A stretch of DNA of 64,000 nucleotides from JASLDZ01 sp964242625 (GTDB lineage: Bacteria > Pseudomonadota > Alphaproteobacteria > Caulobacterales > Caulobacteraceae): NCBI GenBank assembly GCA_964242625.1, contig CAXTAO010000002.1:165130-229129 (forward strand). Reading direction: 5' to 3'. The notes beneath the pieces were generated by a model, which saw only the letters and a program-made list of their open reading frames with translations, was not told the origin of the DNA and ran no database searches. The position numbers and the translations under genes were made by a program. Of this stretch, positions 7,273-16,582 are shown in pieces; position 1 is the first letter of the stretch; the number at the start of each line of letters is the position of its first letter.

Positions 7273-9170
7273 GCGTGCAGCGCCCAACTCGCCAGGTGGA
7301 ACACGAGGAACGACGCCCCGTAGGCCATGGCGCTCATGTAGGCCACCATCACCAGCGGCCAGACCCAGCTGTCGGTCTCGCGGCGCACGACGCTGAGGGT
7401 CGAGGCGCACTGGGGCGCGAACACGAACCAGGCCAGGAGCGAGAGCGCGGTCGGCGTCGACCAGTGGTGCTGCAGCGCCGCGCCCAGCGCGCCCGAGCTC
7501 TCGCCCCCGGCGGAGACGGCGTAGATCGTGCCGAGCGTGGCCACCACAACCTCGCGCGCGGCGAAGGCGGGGATCAGCGCCAAGGCGATCGCCCAGTCGA
7601 AGCCGATGGGCTGGAACACCGGCGCCAGCGCGTGGCCGATGATCCCCGCGAAGGAATAGTCGATCGCGGGCCCCGTCGCGCCGGGCGGGGCGGAGGGCGT
7701 GGTGGAGAGCCACCAGATCACCACCATGATCGCCAGTATGGTCGTGCCCGCCCGCGTCAGGAACGAGCGCGCACGCGTGTAGACGCCCTGCACCACATTG
7801 CCGACCGAGGGGCGCTTGTAGCTCGGCAGCTCCATCAGGAAGGGCTCGCTCACCCCGCGCCAGACGAAGCGCCGCGTCACCGCCGCCACGAGAAGGCCGG
7901 AGAGAATGCCTGTCGCGTACAGGCCGAACATGACGAGGCCGCGCAGGTCGACCACGCCCGCGAAGGTGCGGTGCGGCACGAAGGCCGAGATGATCAGCGT
8001 GTAGACGGGGATACGCGCCGAGCAGGTCATCAGCGGCGCGATGAGGATGGTGGTCAGCCGGTCGCGGCGGTTGTCGATCACCCGCGTCGACATGATGCCG
8101 GGGATCGCACACGCGAACGACGACAGGAGCGGGATGAACGCCCGCCCGTGCAGGCCCGCCCCGCCCATCAGCCGGTCCATCAGGAACGCCGCCCGGCCCA
8201 TGTAGCCGGAGTCCTCCAGGAGGATGATGAACAGGAACAGGATCACGATCTGCGGCAGGAAGACGAGCACGCTGCCCACCCCCGCGATCACCCCGTCCGC
8301 CAGGAGGTCGCGCAACGGCCCCTCCGGCAGCGTCGCCTTCACCCAGGCGCCGATGCCGTCGAACAGATGGGTCAGCGCGTCCATCACCGGCTGGGCCCCG
8401 GCGAACACCGCCTGGAACATGAAGAAAAGTATCGTCAGGAGGATGATGAGCCCCCACGCGGGGTGCAGCAGCACGCCGTCCAACCGCCCCGTCCAGGTGT
8501 CGGGCAGGCGCGGCGGCGTCACGCAGGCCTTGAGGATGCGCTCGGCCTCGCGGTGCGAGGCGCGGATCGCGCCCGCGTCGGGCGCGCGCCAGGCCTGGGC
8601 GTCGCGCGCGACGTTGGCTTGGCCTTCAACGGCCTCAAGGAGCCGGTCGAGGCCGCGCCGGCGCGTGGCGACGGTGGGGACGACGGGGCACCCCAGCTCG
8701 GCCGACAGGCGCTGGAGGTCGATGCCGAAGCCCTGACGCTCGGCGATGTCGATCATGTTTAGCGCCAAGACGAGCGGCCGGCCCACCTCGCGCAGCTCGA
8801 GCGCGAGCCGCAGCACGAGGCGCAGGTTGGTGGCGTCGGCCACGCAGACCAGCACGTCGGGGAGCGCCTCGCCGTCCAGCCGGCCCAGCACCACGTCGCG
8901 CGTCACCTCCTCGTCGGGGGAGCGCGCGCGTAGGGAGTAGGTCCCCGGCAGGTCCAGCAGCTGGAGCCGGCCGCCGGAGGGGAGGGCGACCGCGCCCTCC
9001 TTCCGCTCCACGGTCACGCCCGGATAATTGGCGACCTTCTGGCGCGCGCCCGTGAGCGCGTTGAAGAGGGCGGTCTTGCCGGAGTTGGGGTTGCCGACCA
9101 GCGCCGCGCGCAGAGGGCGCGTGCGGGCCGCGGGCGGCGCAGGCGCTTCGGTCAGCGTGGCGGCGCTCAT
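7269..9170 (-). CDS. feoB: Ferrous iron transport protein B
   Basis: FeoB is the inner-membrane Fe(II) permease. The 633 residues start with a G domain: P-loop GNPNSGKT at residues 26-33, DLPGTYSL (G3), and NMID (G4). A helical GDI-like region follows, then a membrane domain with two Gate regions containing conserved Cys, seen in CSARIPVYTL and PQCASTLSVV. The length is somewhat short of the 750-770 of enterobacterial FeoB, as in many alphaproteobacteria with a shorter cytosolic region. It lies 16 bases after feoA, downstream of a Fur-like box. It ends in LASWALHA, its stop overlapping the small FeoB-associated gene. Confidence 0.97.
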   Translation of the reverse strand: MSAATLTEAPAPPAARTRPLRAALVGNPNSGKTALFNALTGARQKVANYPGVTVERKEGAVALPSGGRLQLLDLPGTYSLRARSPDEEVTRDVVLGRLDGEALPDVLVCVADATNLRLVLRLALELREVGRPLVLALNMIDIAERQGFGIDLQRLSAELGCPVVPTVATRRRGLDRLLEAVEGQANVARDAQAWRAPDAGAIRASHREAERILKACVTPPRLPDTWTGRLDGVLLHPAWGLIILLTILFFMFQAVFAGAQPVMDALTHLFDGIGAWVKATLPEGPLRDLLADGVIAGVGSVLVFLPQIVILFLFIILLEDSGYMGRAAFLMDRLMGGAGLHGRAFIPLLSSFACAIPGIMSTRVIDNRRDRLTTILIAPLMTCSARIPVYTLIISAFVPHRTFAGVVDLRGLVMFGLYATGILSGLLVAAVTRRFVWRGVSEPFLMELPSYKRPSVGNVVQGVYTRARSFLTRAGTTILAIMVVIWWLSTTPSAPPGATGPAIDYSFAGIIGHALAPVFQPIGFDWAIALALIPAFAAREVVVATLGTIYAVSAGGESSGALGAALQHHWSTPTALSLLAWFVFAPQCASTLSVVRRETDSWVWPLVMVAYMSAMAYGASFLVFHLASWALHA

Positions 9171-9186
9171 CGGCCGCGCCCGGACC

Positions 9187-9537
9187 TCAGCCGTGGAGCT
9201 GGACGAGGATGTCGGCGGCCTCGCGCCGGCGCAGCGCCACGCGCGTGTCGTCGACGCGCACCGCCAGCGGGTCGCGGCCGAACAGCCCCTCGTGCAGCAC
9301 GCGGATCTCGGCGCCCTCCACGAAGCCGATCTCGAGGAGCCGCCGCTCCAGCTCGTCCTGGTGCACGCCGTGGCCGTCGAGGGGGCCGTGCAGATGCGGC
9401 GCGTGAACGCCCACGCCGACGCCCACCACCACGCCCCGGTCGCCCCGGCGCGCCTGCGCCAGCGGGATCACGCGCGCAGCGGCCGCGACCGCGCCCAGGG
9501 CGGGCGGAGGCGCGGCGGGGGCGTCGGTGTCGAACAT
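9187..9537 (-). CDS. feoA: Ferrous iron transport protein A
   Basis: FeoA is a small SH3-like cytosolic protein needed for FeoB function. The core (residues 30-116) shows LAQARRGDRGVVVG, then ERRLLEIGFVEGAEIRVLHE, matching the LxxGxxG(x)I pattern of the family, and LAVRVDDTRVALRRREA at the end. ATG 9537 is preferred over an upstream TTG at 9573, giving 116 residues; the roughly 30-residue Ala/Pro-rich N-terminal extension remains longer than the 75-85 typical of the family. It is the first gene of a four-gene minus-strand operon (feoA, feoB, small protein, oxidoreductase). Confidence 0.9.
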   Translation of the reverse strand: MFDTDAPAAPPPALGAVAAAARVIPLAQARRGDRGVVVGVGVGVHAPHLHGPLDGHGVHQDELERRLLEIGFVEGAEIRVLHEGLFGRDPLAVRVDDTRVALRRREAADILVQLHG

Positions 9538-9567
9538 GAGAAGCGATATCAGCCCGCACGCGCCGTA

Positions 9568-9583
9568 TTGCAAGCGGTTCTCA
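9568..9583. promoter_or_regulatory. Putative Fur-type box upstream of feoA
   Basis: The 16 bases TTGCAAGCGGTTCTCA lie about 30 bases upstream of the feoA ATG. They resemble Fur boxes of the TTGCAAATGATTCTCA kind, with a TGAGAA half-site on the minus strand and a TTGCAA half on the plus strand. Iron-dependent repression of feo operons by Fur is common. The match is imperfect in the centre, so this is a candidate only. Confidence 0.5.
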
Positions 9584-9699
9584 GGCTTCGGCGATCAGGC
9601 CAGGCGCGGCCGCCGGCCGGCGTGGGCATGACCCCGAATTAACTCGTCCTCCCCAAGCGCGACGGCCAAGCTCTTTGCCACCCTGCCGGAGCCCGTCCC

Positions 9700-10791
9700 T
9701 TGCGTATCGCCTGCACAGTCGCCGCCCTGGCCGCCGCCGCCGTGGGCACGGTCGCGGCGGCCCAGAGCTACCGGCCCGACTTCCGTCCGTCCGAGCTCAA
9801 GGGACCCCGCAGCGGGCCCCCTAACGTCGCGATGGTGTTAGGTACGCCGCACCTGTCGCAACTGCCGCCGGCTTTCACACCCGATCAGGCCGGGCCGTTG
9901 GTGGACGCACTGGCCCGCTTCCGGCCGCAGATGATCGGGGTCGAGGACCGCTCCGGCGTGCAGTGCGAGAGCCTGCGCCGCTTTCCCAGCCGGTACGCCG
10001 ACACGGTGACGACCTACTGCCCCGACCTTACGGCGGCCCGCGCCGCGACCGGGCTCGACGTGCCCGCCGCCACGGCCGAGGCCGACCGGCTGCTCGCCGC
10101 CTGGCCCGCCACCCCTTCGCCGGCCCAGCGCCGCCGCCTGACCGCGGTGTTCATGGCCGGAGGGGAGGAGCCCTCGGCCGAGGTTCAGTGGCTGCGTCTG
10201 GCGCCCGCCGAGCGTCACGCCGGAGACGGGCTGGACGCCGCGCTGGTCGTCCGGCTGGAGTCGCTGCGCGCTTCCCGCAACGAGACCTATGCGGTCGCCG
10301 CCCCGCTCGCCGCGCGCCAGGGGCTGGAGCGGCTGTACGCCATCGACGACCAGAGCGCCTGGACGCCCGATCCGACCGACCCCGCCGAGCTCAAGGCGCA
10401 GGGCGCGGCCATCCAGAAGGCCTGGGACAACGCGGCCACCGCCCAGCGCAGGCGCATGGACGACGCACTGAACTCGCGCCTCGGCCGGCCCGGCGCCCTT
10501 CTCGACTACTATCGGGCGCTGAACGCGCCCGGCCAGGCGGCGCTCGTGTTCCGCAGCGACTTCGGCGCCGCGCTGGAGGAGTTCTCGCCGCAGCGGTTCG
10601 GCCGCGGCTACCTGGCCTATTGGGAGGCGCGCAACCTGCGCATGGCCGCCAACATCCGGCTTGCGCTGGGCGAGCATCCAGGCTCGCGCATGCTCGTCAT
10701 CGTGGGGGCCTCGCACAAGGGCTACCTGGAAGCCTACCTGGACGAGATGCACGACGTGCGGCTGGTCGACGCCGAGGCCCTGCTGCACTAG
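9700..10791 (+). CDS. Secreted DUF5694-type protein (TraB/Tiki-like fold suspected)
   Basis: A 363-residue protein starting at TTG with a cleavable-looking signal peptide (CTVAALAAAAVGTVAAAQS). Early in the mature chain is VAMVLGTPHLSQLP followed by FRPQMIGVEDRSG, and near the C-terminus MLVIVGASHKGYLEAYL. This pairing of an early GTxHL and a late GAxH element recalls erythromycin-esterase/TraB-Tiki-like proteins such as DUF5694; histidines and the Glu of VED may bind a metal. The biochemical function is unknown. It is a single-gene unit with a small hairpin plus T run at its 3' end. The family call is from memory and should be checked by profile search. Confidence 0.6.
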   Translation: MRIACTVAALAAAAVGTVAAAQSYRPDFRPSELKGPRSGPPNVAMVLGTPHLSQLPPAFTPDQAGPLVDALARFRPQMIGVEDRSGVQCESLRRFPSRYADTVTTYCPDLTAARAATGLDVPAATAEADRLLAAWPATPSPAQRRRLTAVFMAGGEEPSAEVQWLRLAPAERHAGDGLDAALVVRLESLRASRNETYAVAAPLAARQGLERLYAIDDQSAWTPDPTDPAELKAQGAAIQKAWDNAATAQRRRMDDALNSRLGRPGALLDYYRALNAPGQAALVFRSDFGAALEEFSPQRFGRGYLAYWEARNLRMAANIRLALGEHPGSRMLVIVGASHKGYLEAYLDEMHDVRLVDAEALLH

Positions 10792-10810
10792 CCGAGCCAC
10801 CCGGCTTTTT
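10790..10810 (+). terminator. Candidate intrinsic terminator after the DUF5694-type gene
   Basis: AGCCG and CGGCT form a five-base-pair stem across a seven-base loop, followed directly by TTTTT, on the plus strand and overlapping the stop codon of the upstream gene. The stem is short, but the T run is rare in this high-GC sequence. It would separate this gene from gyrA. Confidence 0.45.
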
Positions 10811-10900
10811 GCCCCGCAGGGGCGCGGATGCTAGACGGGGGACGCCCCTCGCGCGCGCCGATTCCGCGCCCGCCGCGCCCCTTTTCCTTCCGGACACGCC

Positions 10901-13648
10901 TTGGCCGACGACCTTCCCCAGCCGCCCTCCACCCCCGGCGGCGTGACGCCCATCGCCATCGAGGACGAGCTCAAGCGCTCCTACCTCGACTACGCCATGA
11001 GCGTGATCGTGAGCCGCGCCCTGCCGGACGTGCGCGACGGGCTGAAGCCCGTGCACCGCCGCATCCTGTTCTCCATGCACGAGAACAACCAGACGCCGGA
11101 CCGCGCCTACAACAAGTCCGCCCGCATCACCGGCGACACCATGGGCAAGTACCACCCGCACGGGAACCTGGCGATCTACGACGCCCTGGTGCGCATGGCC
11201 CAGCCGTTCTCCCTGCGGCTGCCCCTGATCGACGGCCAGGGCAACTTCGGCTCGATGGACGGCGATCCGCCCGCCGCCGAGCGCTACACCGAGGTGCGGC
11301 TGGCGCGCGCTGCCCTGCCGCTCCTGTCCGATCTCGACAAGGATACGGTCGACTTCCAGCCCAACTACGACGGGCGCGAGCAGGAGCCGACCGTGCTCCC
11401 CGCCCGCTACCCCAACCTCCTGGCCAACGGGGCCGGCGGGATCGCGGTGGGCATGGCCACCAACATCCCGCCCCACAACCTGGGCGAGGTGATCGACGCC
11501 TGCCTCCTCCTGATCGACGACCCGGCGGCCACCACCGAGCAGCTGCTGGAGATCGTGCCGGGGCCCGATTTCCCGACCGGCGGCGAGATCATCGGCCGTT
11601 CGGGCGCGCGCCAGGCGCTGATGACGGGTCGCGGTTCGGTGATCATGCGCGGCAGGACCGAGGTGGAGGAGATCCGCCGCGACCGCGAGGCCATCATCGT
11701 CACCGAGGTGCCCTACCAGGTGAACAAGGCCACCATGGTCGAGCGCATCGCCGAACTCGTGCGCGAGAAGAAGATCGAGGGAGTCTCCGACCTGCGCGAC
11801 GAGAGCTCGCGCGAGGGCATCCGCGTGGTGATCGAGCTCAAGCGCGACGCCTCCGCCGAGGTCGTGCTGAACCAGCTGCACCGCTACACGCCGCTGCAGA
11901 CCTCCTTCGGTGTGAACGCGCTGGCGCTGAACCGCGGCCGGCCCGAGCAGATGTCGCTGCGGCAGATGCTCGACGCCTTTTTGGCGTTCCGCGAGGAGGT
12001 GGTGGTCCGCCGCACCAAGTTCGAGCTCAACAAGGCGCGCAACCGCTCCCACGTGCTGGTGGGTCTGGCGATCGCGGTCGCCAACATCGACGAGTTCATC
12101 CGCATCATCCGCGCCTCGGCCAACCCGACGGAGGCGCGCGAGCGCCTCCTGGCGGTGGACTGGCCCGCGGGCGACATGCTGCCGCTGATCGCGCTCATCC
12201 AGGATCCGCGCACGGTGGTGCGCGAGGGCGGCATCGTGCGTCTGTCCGACGAGCAGGCCCGCGCCATACTGGCGCTGACGCTGTCGCGCCTGACCGGCCT
12301 CGGCCGCGAGGAGATCACGGGCGAGGCGACCGAACTCGCGGGCGCGGTCCGTGGCTATCTCGAGATCCTGGGCTCGCGCGAGCGCGTGATGGCCATCGTG
12401 CGCGAGGAGCTCGTCGAGGTGCGCGGCCAGTTCGCCACCCCGCGCCGCACCACGATCGTGGAGGGCGACGCCGACGTCGAGGATGAGGACCTGATCCCGC
12501 GCGAGGACATGGTCGTCACCGTCACCCACGGCGGCTACGTCAAGCGCACGCCGCTCTCGGCCTACCGCACCCAGCACCGGGGCGGGAAGGGTCGTTCGGG
12601 CATGAACATGAAGGACGAGGACGCGATCGTTCGCGTGTTCTCCGCCTCGACCCACGCGCCCGTCTTGTTCTTCTCCAGCGAGGGCAAGGTCTACAAGCTG
12701 AAGGTCTGGAAGCTGCCCAACGCCCAGGCCAACGCGCGCGGCCGCTCGTTCAACAACCTCCTGCCGCTGGGGAACGGCGAGCGGATCACCACCATCCTGC
12801 CCCTGCCCGAAGACGAGGCGCAGTGGGCGACGCTGGACGTGATGTTCGCCACCACCACCGGCGGCGTGCGGCGCAACAAGCTCAGCGACTTCACCAACGT
12901 GAACCGCGCCGGCAAGATCGCCATGAAGCTGGACGAGGGCCAGCACCTCGTGGGTGTCGCCATCTGCAACGCGGGGCAGGACGTCTTCCTGACCACCGCC
13001 GGCCGGCGCTCGATCCGCTTCGCGGTGGAGGAGGTGCGGGTGTTCGCCGGGCGCGACTCCAACGGCGTGCGCGGCGTCCGCCTCCAGGAGGATGACGAGG
13101 TCATCTCCATGACCATCCTACGCCATGTGGACGTGACCGGCCCCGAGCGCGCCGCCTACCTGCGCTACGCCGCCGAGCAGCGCCGCGCCCGGGGCGAGGA
13201 GGCTGACGCCGAGGGGCTGGAGGCCGAGGCGGCCGAGCTGGAGGCCGAGGAGGAGGTCGACGCCGCCGCCGAGCGCGCCGTGCCGCTCGAGCGGTTGCAG
13301 GAATTGGCCGCCGCCGACCAGCTGATCCTGACCGTCAACGCCCGGGGCCTGGGCAAGCGCACCTCGGCCTACGACTACCGCACCACCGGCCGAGGCGGGC
13401 AGGGCCTGAACGTCTGGTCGAACCGCTCGACCGACCGCCTGGCGGCGAGCTTCCCCGTCGAGGACGGCGACGAGCTCCTCCTCGTCACCGACGCCGGCCA
13501 GCTGATCCGCACCTCGGTCGACGCGGTCTCCATCCGCTCGCGCGGGTCCGGCGGGGTGCACGTCTTGCGCACGGCGGGCGAGGAGCGGGTGGTCTCGGTT
13601 GAGCGGCTGGAGGCCGAGGCTCCCGGCGCGGCGGCGGACGAAGGCTGA
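10901..13648 (+). CDS. gyrA: DNA gyrase subunit A
   Basis: GyrA carries the DNA-breaking tyrosine of gyrase. The 915 residues begin at TTG with a short Pro-rich lead, then SYLDYAMSVIVSRALPDVRD. The catalytic Tyr is residue 129 in ERYTEVRL. The quinolone-determining region reads KYHPHGNLAIYD: residues 89-90 are Asn-Leu where E. coli has Asp82-Ser83, while the equivalent of Asp87 is kept (Asp94). The C-terminal wrapping domain has the GyrA box QHRGGKG near residue 557, which separates it from ParC. An acidic Glu/Ala-rich insertion lies between blades near residues 760-795. Known Caulobacteraceae GyrA proteins are similarly long. Confidence 0.97.
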   Translation: MADDLPQPPSTPGGVTPIAIEDELKRSYLDYAMSVIVSRALPDVRDGLKPVHRRILFSMHENNQTPDRAYNKSARITGDTMGKYHPHGNLAIYDALVRMAQPFSLRLPLIDGQGNFGSMDGDPPAAERYTEVRLARAALPLLSDLDKDTVDFQPNYDGREQEPTVLPARYPNLLANGAGGIAVGMATNIPPHNLGEVIDACLLLIDDPAATTEQLLEIVPGPDFPTGGEIIGRSGARQALMTGRGSVIMRGRTEVEEIRRDREAIIVTEVPYQVNKATMVERIAELVREKKIEGVSDLRDESSREGIRVVIELKRDASAEVVLNQLHRYTPLQTSFGVNALALNRGRPEQMSLRQMLDAFLAFREEVVVRRTKFELNKARNRSHVLVGLAIAVANIDEFIRIIRASANPTEARERLLAVDWPAGDMLPLIALIQDPRTVVREGGIVRLSDEQARAILALTLSRLTGLGREEITGEATELAGAVRGYLEILGSRERVMAIVREELVEVRGQFATPRRTTIVEGDADVEDEDLIPREDMVVTVTHGGYVKRTPLSAYRTQHRGGKGRSGMNMKDEDAIVRVFSASTHAPVLFFSSEGKVYKLKVWKLPNAQANARGRSFNNLLPLGNGERITTILPLPEDEAQWATLDVMFATTTGGVRRNKLSDFTNVNRAGKIAMKLDEGQHLVGVAICNAGQDVFLTTAGRRSIRFAVEEVRVFAGRDSNGVRGVRLQEDDEVISMTILRHVDVTGPERAAYLRYAAEQRRARGEEADAEGLEAEAAELEAEEEVDAAAERAVPLERLQELAAADQLILTVNARGLGKRTSAYDYRTTGRGGQGLNVWSNRSTDRLAASFPVEDGDELLLVTDAGQLIRTSVDAVSIRSRGSGGVHVLRTAGEERVVSVERLEAEAPGAAADEG

Positions 13649-13725
13649 TCCCGCCCGCTTGCGGCAACCTCTCGGCAATCGCTAGCGTGTAAGGCGGCGC
13701 GGTGGCCGGGACGGGGACAAGGGCG

Positions 13726-14226
13726 ATGGAGCGGGTGGGCCTCTACCCGGGCACGTTCGATCCGCTCACCAACGGCCACCTCGACATCATCGGGCGCGCG
13801 GTGAAGCTCGTGGACCGGCTGGTGATCGGCGTGGCCGAGAACACCGGCAAAGGACCGCTCTTCTCGACCGAGGAGCGTGTGCGGCTCGTGCTGGACGAAT
13901 GCCAGGGCCTGGGTGGCGCGGGCGCGGCGGTGATCGAGGCGCGGCCCTTCTCCTCGCTCCTGATGCACTTCGCCGAGGAGGTCGGCGCCCAGGTGATCGT
14001 GCGCGGGCTGCGGGCGGTGGCCGACTTCGAGTACGAGTTCCAGATGACCGCCATGAACCAGCAACTCAACCGGGAGATCGAGACGGTGTTCCTGATGGCC
14101 GACCCTCGCCACCAGGCGGTCGCCTCGCGGCTGGTGAAGGAGATCGCCAAGCTCGGCGGCGACGTATCGGGCTTCGTCACACCCCGGGTGCGCGAGGCGC
14201 TGGGCGCCAAGGTGGGCGCGCGATGA
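13726..14226 (+). CDS. coaD: Pantetheine-phosphate adenylyltransferase
   Basis: CoaD transfers AMP from ATP to 4'-phosphopantetheine, the penultimate step of coenzyme A synthesis. The nucleotidyltransferase start VGLYPGTFDPLTNGHLDII contains the (T/H)xGH motif; later come RGLRAVADFEYEFQMTAMN and a final SSxLVKEIA-like RLVKEIAKLGGDV. ATG 13726 gives 166 residues, the usual size, with GGGGA eight bases upstream; a GTG at 13702 would add eight residues. The stop overlaps the start of the cyclophilin gene (ATGA), so the two are coupled, as in other Caulobacterales. Confidence 0.96.
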   Translation: MERVGLYPGTFDPLTNGHLDIIGRAVKLVDRLVIGVAENTGKGPLFSTEERVRLVLDECQGLGGAGAAVIEARPFSSLLMHFAEEVGAQVIVRGLRAVADFEYEFQMTAMNQQLNREIETVFLMADPRHQAVASRLVKEIAKLGGDVSGFVTPRVREALGAKVGAR

Positions 14227-15035
14227 CCGTCGCGGTCCCGCCGCCCGCGACCAGCGCGCCCGCCGCCGCCTGGCGCGCCGTCGATCCCGATCTCGTGCTC
14301 GTGATCGAGACCAACCGCGGTCGCATCGTGGTGCTGATGGAGCCCCGCGCCGCGCCCGCCCACGTGGCGCGCATCCAGCGCCTCGCCCACGAGCGCTTCT
14401 ACGACGGCCAGACCTTCTTCCGCGTGATCGGCCCCTTCATGGACCAAACGGGCGACCCCGAGAACAAGGGCGACGAGGGCGGCTCGCGCTATGGGCCGCT
14501 CAAGGCCGAGTTCACCTTCAAGCGCCCGACCGAGGGTGGGCGCGCCCTCATGTTCACCGCCGTGCGCCGCCCCGAGGGCGGGGTGGACGGGCTCGTGGGC
14601 GCCTTGCCCGTGCACAGCCAGTCCGACGCGCTGGGCGCCCTCCACCCCGACCGTACGGTCACCGCCTGGGGAGCCTACTGCCCGGGCGTCGCCGGCATGG
14701 CGCGCGACGAGGGCCCCGACACCGCCGACAGCCAGTTCTTCCTGATGCGCGAGGCCTATCCGTCGCTGGAGGGCCGCTACACCGCCTGGGGCCGGGTGGT
14801 GCAGGGGCTGGATGTGGTGCGCGCCATCAAGACGGGCGAGCCCGTGCCCCAGCCGCAGGACCGCATGATCTCCGTGCGCCTCCTGTCCGACCTGCCCGAG
14901 GCCGGGCGGCCCAGGGTGGAGGCGCTCGACCCCGGCGCCCCCGCCTTCGCCGCCGCGGTGACGCGCGCGCGCGCGGCTCGTGGGGCCGACTTTTCGGTCT
15001 GCGACATGCCCACGCCCGCCCGCGTCCGCCCGTGA
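14223..15035 (+). CDS. Cyclophilin-type peptidyl-prolyl isomerase
   Basis: A 270-residue cyclophilin. The domain opens with VIETNRGRIVVLMEP and FYDGQTFFRVIGPFMDQTGDP, where the Phe/Arg pair FFRVI contributes the catalytic Arg; SQFFLMREAYPSLEGRYTAWGRVVQGLDVV completes the fold across two segments. An insertion of roughly 60 residues (from about residue 100) and a 50-residue C-terminal tail are longer than in PpiB. No signal peptide is evident, so it is probably cytosolic, or translocated without a standard leader. It overlaps coaD upstream and the histidine kinase start downstream (GTGA), linking CoA synthesis, folding and signalling genes in one transcript. Confidence 0.9.
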   Translation: MTVAVPPPATSAPAAAWRAVDPDLVLVIETNRGRIVVLMEPRAAPAHVARIQRLAHERFYDGQTFFRVIGPFMDQTGDPENKGDEGGSRYGPLKAEFTFKRPTEGGRALMFTAVRRPEGGVDGLVGALPVHSQSDALGALHPDRTVTAWGAYCPGVAGMARDEGPDTADSQFFLMREAYPSLEGRYTAWGRVVQGLDVVRAIKTGEPVPQPQDRMISVRLLSDLPEAGRPRVEALDPGAPAFAAAVTRARAARGADFSVCDMPTPARVRP

Positions 15036-16576
15036 CGGCCGCCCCGGCGGACGGCTCGGTCATCACCACCGTGGAAGCGGGGCTCCGCAGCGACGGCGCG
15101 GCGGAGCGCGGCCTGCGGCGGCGCCTCCTGGCGGCGCTGATCGTGGGCGTGCTGTCGATGGCGGCGATGATCGGCGTCTCCATCGTGTTCTTCCTGCAGA
15201 ACCTGGAGCACGGCCGCTGGGTTGACCACACCTACGCCGCCCAGGCCAAGATCAGCGACCTCGCCACCGACATAGAGCGGGTGGAGACGGCGCGGCGGGG
15301 AGCGCTCCTAAACCCGTCGGATGGTTCGTACCGCAAGACGTATGACGCGACCGTCGGCCAGGTGCTCCCGGAACTCGAAGACCTGGCGCACTTCACCCGC
15401 GACAACCCGCGCCAGCGGGTGAACATCGAGGCGCTGCGCCCGCTCATCGCCGCCAAGCGCGTCCAGCTCGTGAGCACCATGCAGCTGATCGCGCAGGGCC
15501 GGGCGCCCGAAGCGCGCGCGCTGTTCCTCCATCAGGCGCAGCTGCGGCTCACCCAGCAGATGCGACAGCGCCTGGCGGCGATGGACGCGGAGGAGGGGCG
15601 CCTCCTCAAGGTGCGCAGCGCGCGCGAGCGCGCGACCACCTCCGCCCTCCTGGCGCTGACGCTGAGCTCGCTCGCGCTCCTGGCGGTGGTGGTGGCCTTC
15701 GCAGGCCTCCTGATGTGGCGCTATGCGGCCGACCTCAGCCGCTCACAGGCGGCGCTGCGCCGGCTGAACGAGGGACTCGAGGGGGCCGTGCGCGACCGCA
15801 CCGCCGAGCTCACCCGCGCCAACGCCGAGATCCAGCGCTTCGCCTATATCGTCAGCCACGACCTGCGCTCGCCGCTCGTCAACGTGATGGGCTTCACCAG
15901 CGAGCTGGAGACCACGATGGACGTGCTGCGCGGCCAGATCGCGCGCACCGACGAGATGGCCCCGGGGGTGCTCAGGCCCGAGACGCGCACCGCGGTGTTC
16001 GAAGACATGCCGGAGGCGATCGGCTTCATCCGTTCCTCCACCCGCAAGATGGACCGGCTGATCAACGCCATACTGGCGCTCTCGCGCCAGGGCCGTCGCA
16101 CGCTGAACCCCGAGCCGCTCGACATGGACGCGCTCGCGCAGGGCGTGGCGGACAGCCTGCGCCAGCTGGCCGACGACCGGGGCGCGACCGTGACGGTCGA
16201 GGCGCCCCTGCCCGACCTCGTCCACGACCGGCTGGCGGTCGAGCAGGTGCTGTCGAACGTGATGGAGAACGCGGTCAAGTACGCCAGCACCGAGCGGCCC
16301 GGCCGGGTGGTGGTGCGCGGCCGGGCGGAGGGTGGGCGCGCAGTGCTGGAGGTGTCCGACAATGGGCGCGGCGTCGATCCCAAGGACCACGAGCGCATCT
16401 TCGACCTGTTCCGCCGCGCCGGCCAGCAGGACCAGCCCGGCGAGGGCATAGGGCTCGCGCACGTCCGCGCACTGGTCTACAGGCTGGGCGGCGCGATCTC
16501 GATCGACTCCGAACTCGGCCGGGGCGCGACCTTCCGCATCGACCTGCCGCGCCGCCTCGGCCGCGAGGACAGCTAG
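15032..16576 (+). CDS. CHASE3-type sensor histidine kinase
   Basis: A 514-residue membrane sensor kinase starting at GTG. Two membrane helices (about residues 32-55 and 204-228) bracket a helical periplasmic domain with the RGALLNPSDGSY region typical of CHASE3. A short coiled coil leads to HisKA with the phospho-acceptor His276 in YIVSHDLRSPLVN, then HATPase with VLSNVMENAVKYAS (N box), DNGRGVD (G1) and GEGIGLAHVR (G2). The HxxRSPL form resembles phytochrome/KaiC-linked kinases that pair with Rcp1-like receivers; the next gene is such a receiver, six bases on. The ligand is unknown. Confidence 0.92.
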   Translation: MTAAPADGSVITTVEAGLRSDGAAERGLRRRLLAALIVGVLSMAAMIGVSIVFFLQNLEHGRWVDHTYAAQAKISDLATDIERVETARRGALLNPSDGSYRKTYDATVGQVLPELEDLAHFTRDNPRQRVNIEALRPLIAAKRVQLVSTMQLIAQGRAPEARALFLHQAQLRLTQQMRQRLAAMDAEEGRLLKVRSARERATTSALLALTLSSLALLAVVVAFAGLLMWRYAADLSRSQAALRRLNEGLEGAVRDRTAELTRANAEIQRFAYIVSHDLRSPLVNVMGFTSELETTMDVLRGQIARTDEMAPGVLRPETRTAVFEDMPEAIGFIRSSTRKMDRLINAILALSRQGRRTLNPEPLDMDALAQGVADSLRQLADDRGATVTVEAPLPDLVHDRLAVEQVLSNVMENAVKYASTERPGRVVVRGRAEGGRAVLEVSDNGRGVDPKDHERIFDLFRRAGQQDQPGEGIGLAHVRALVYRLGGAISIDSELGRGATFRIDLPRRLGREDS

Positions 16577-16582
16577 AGACGC

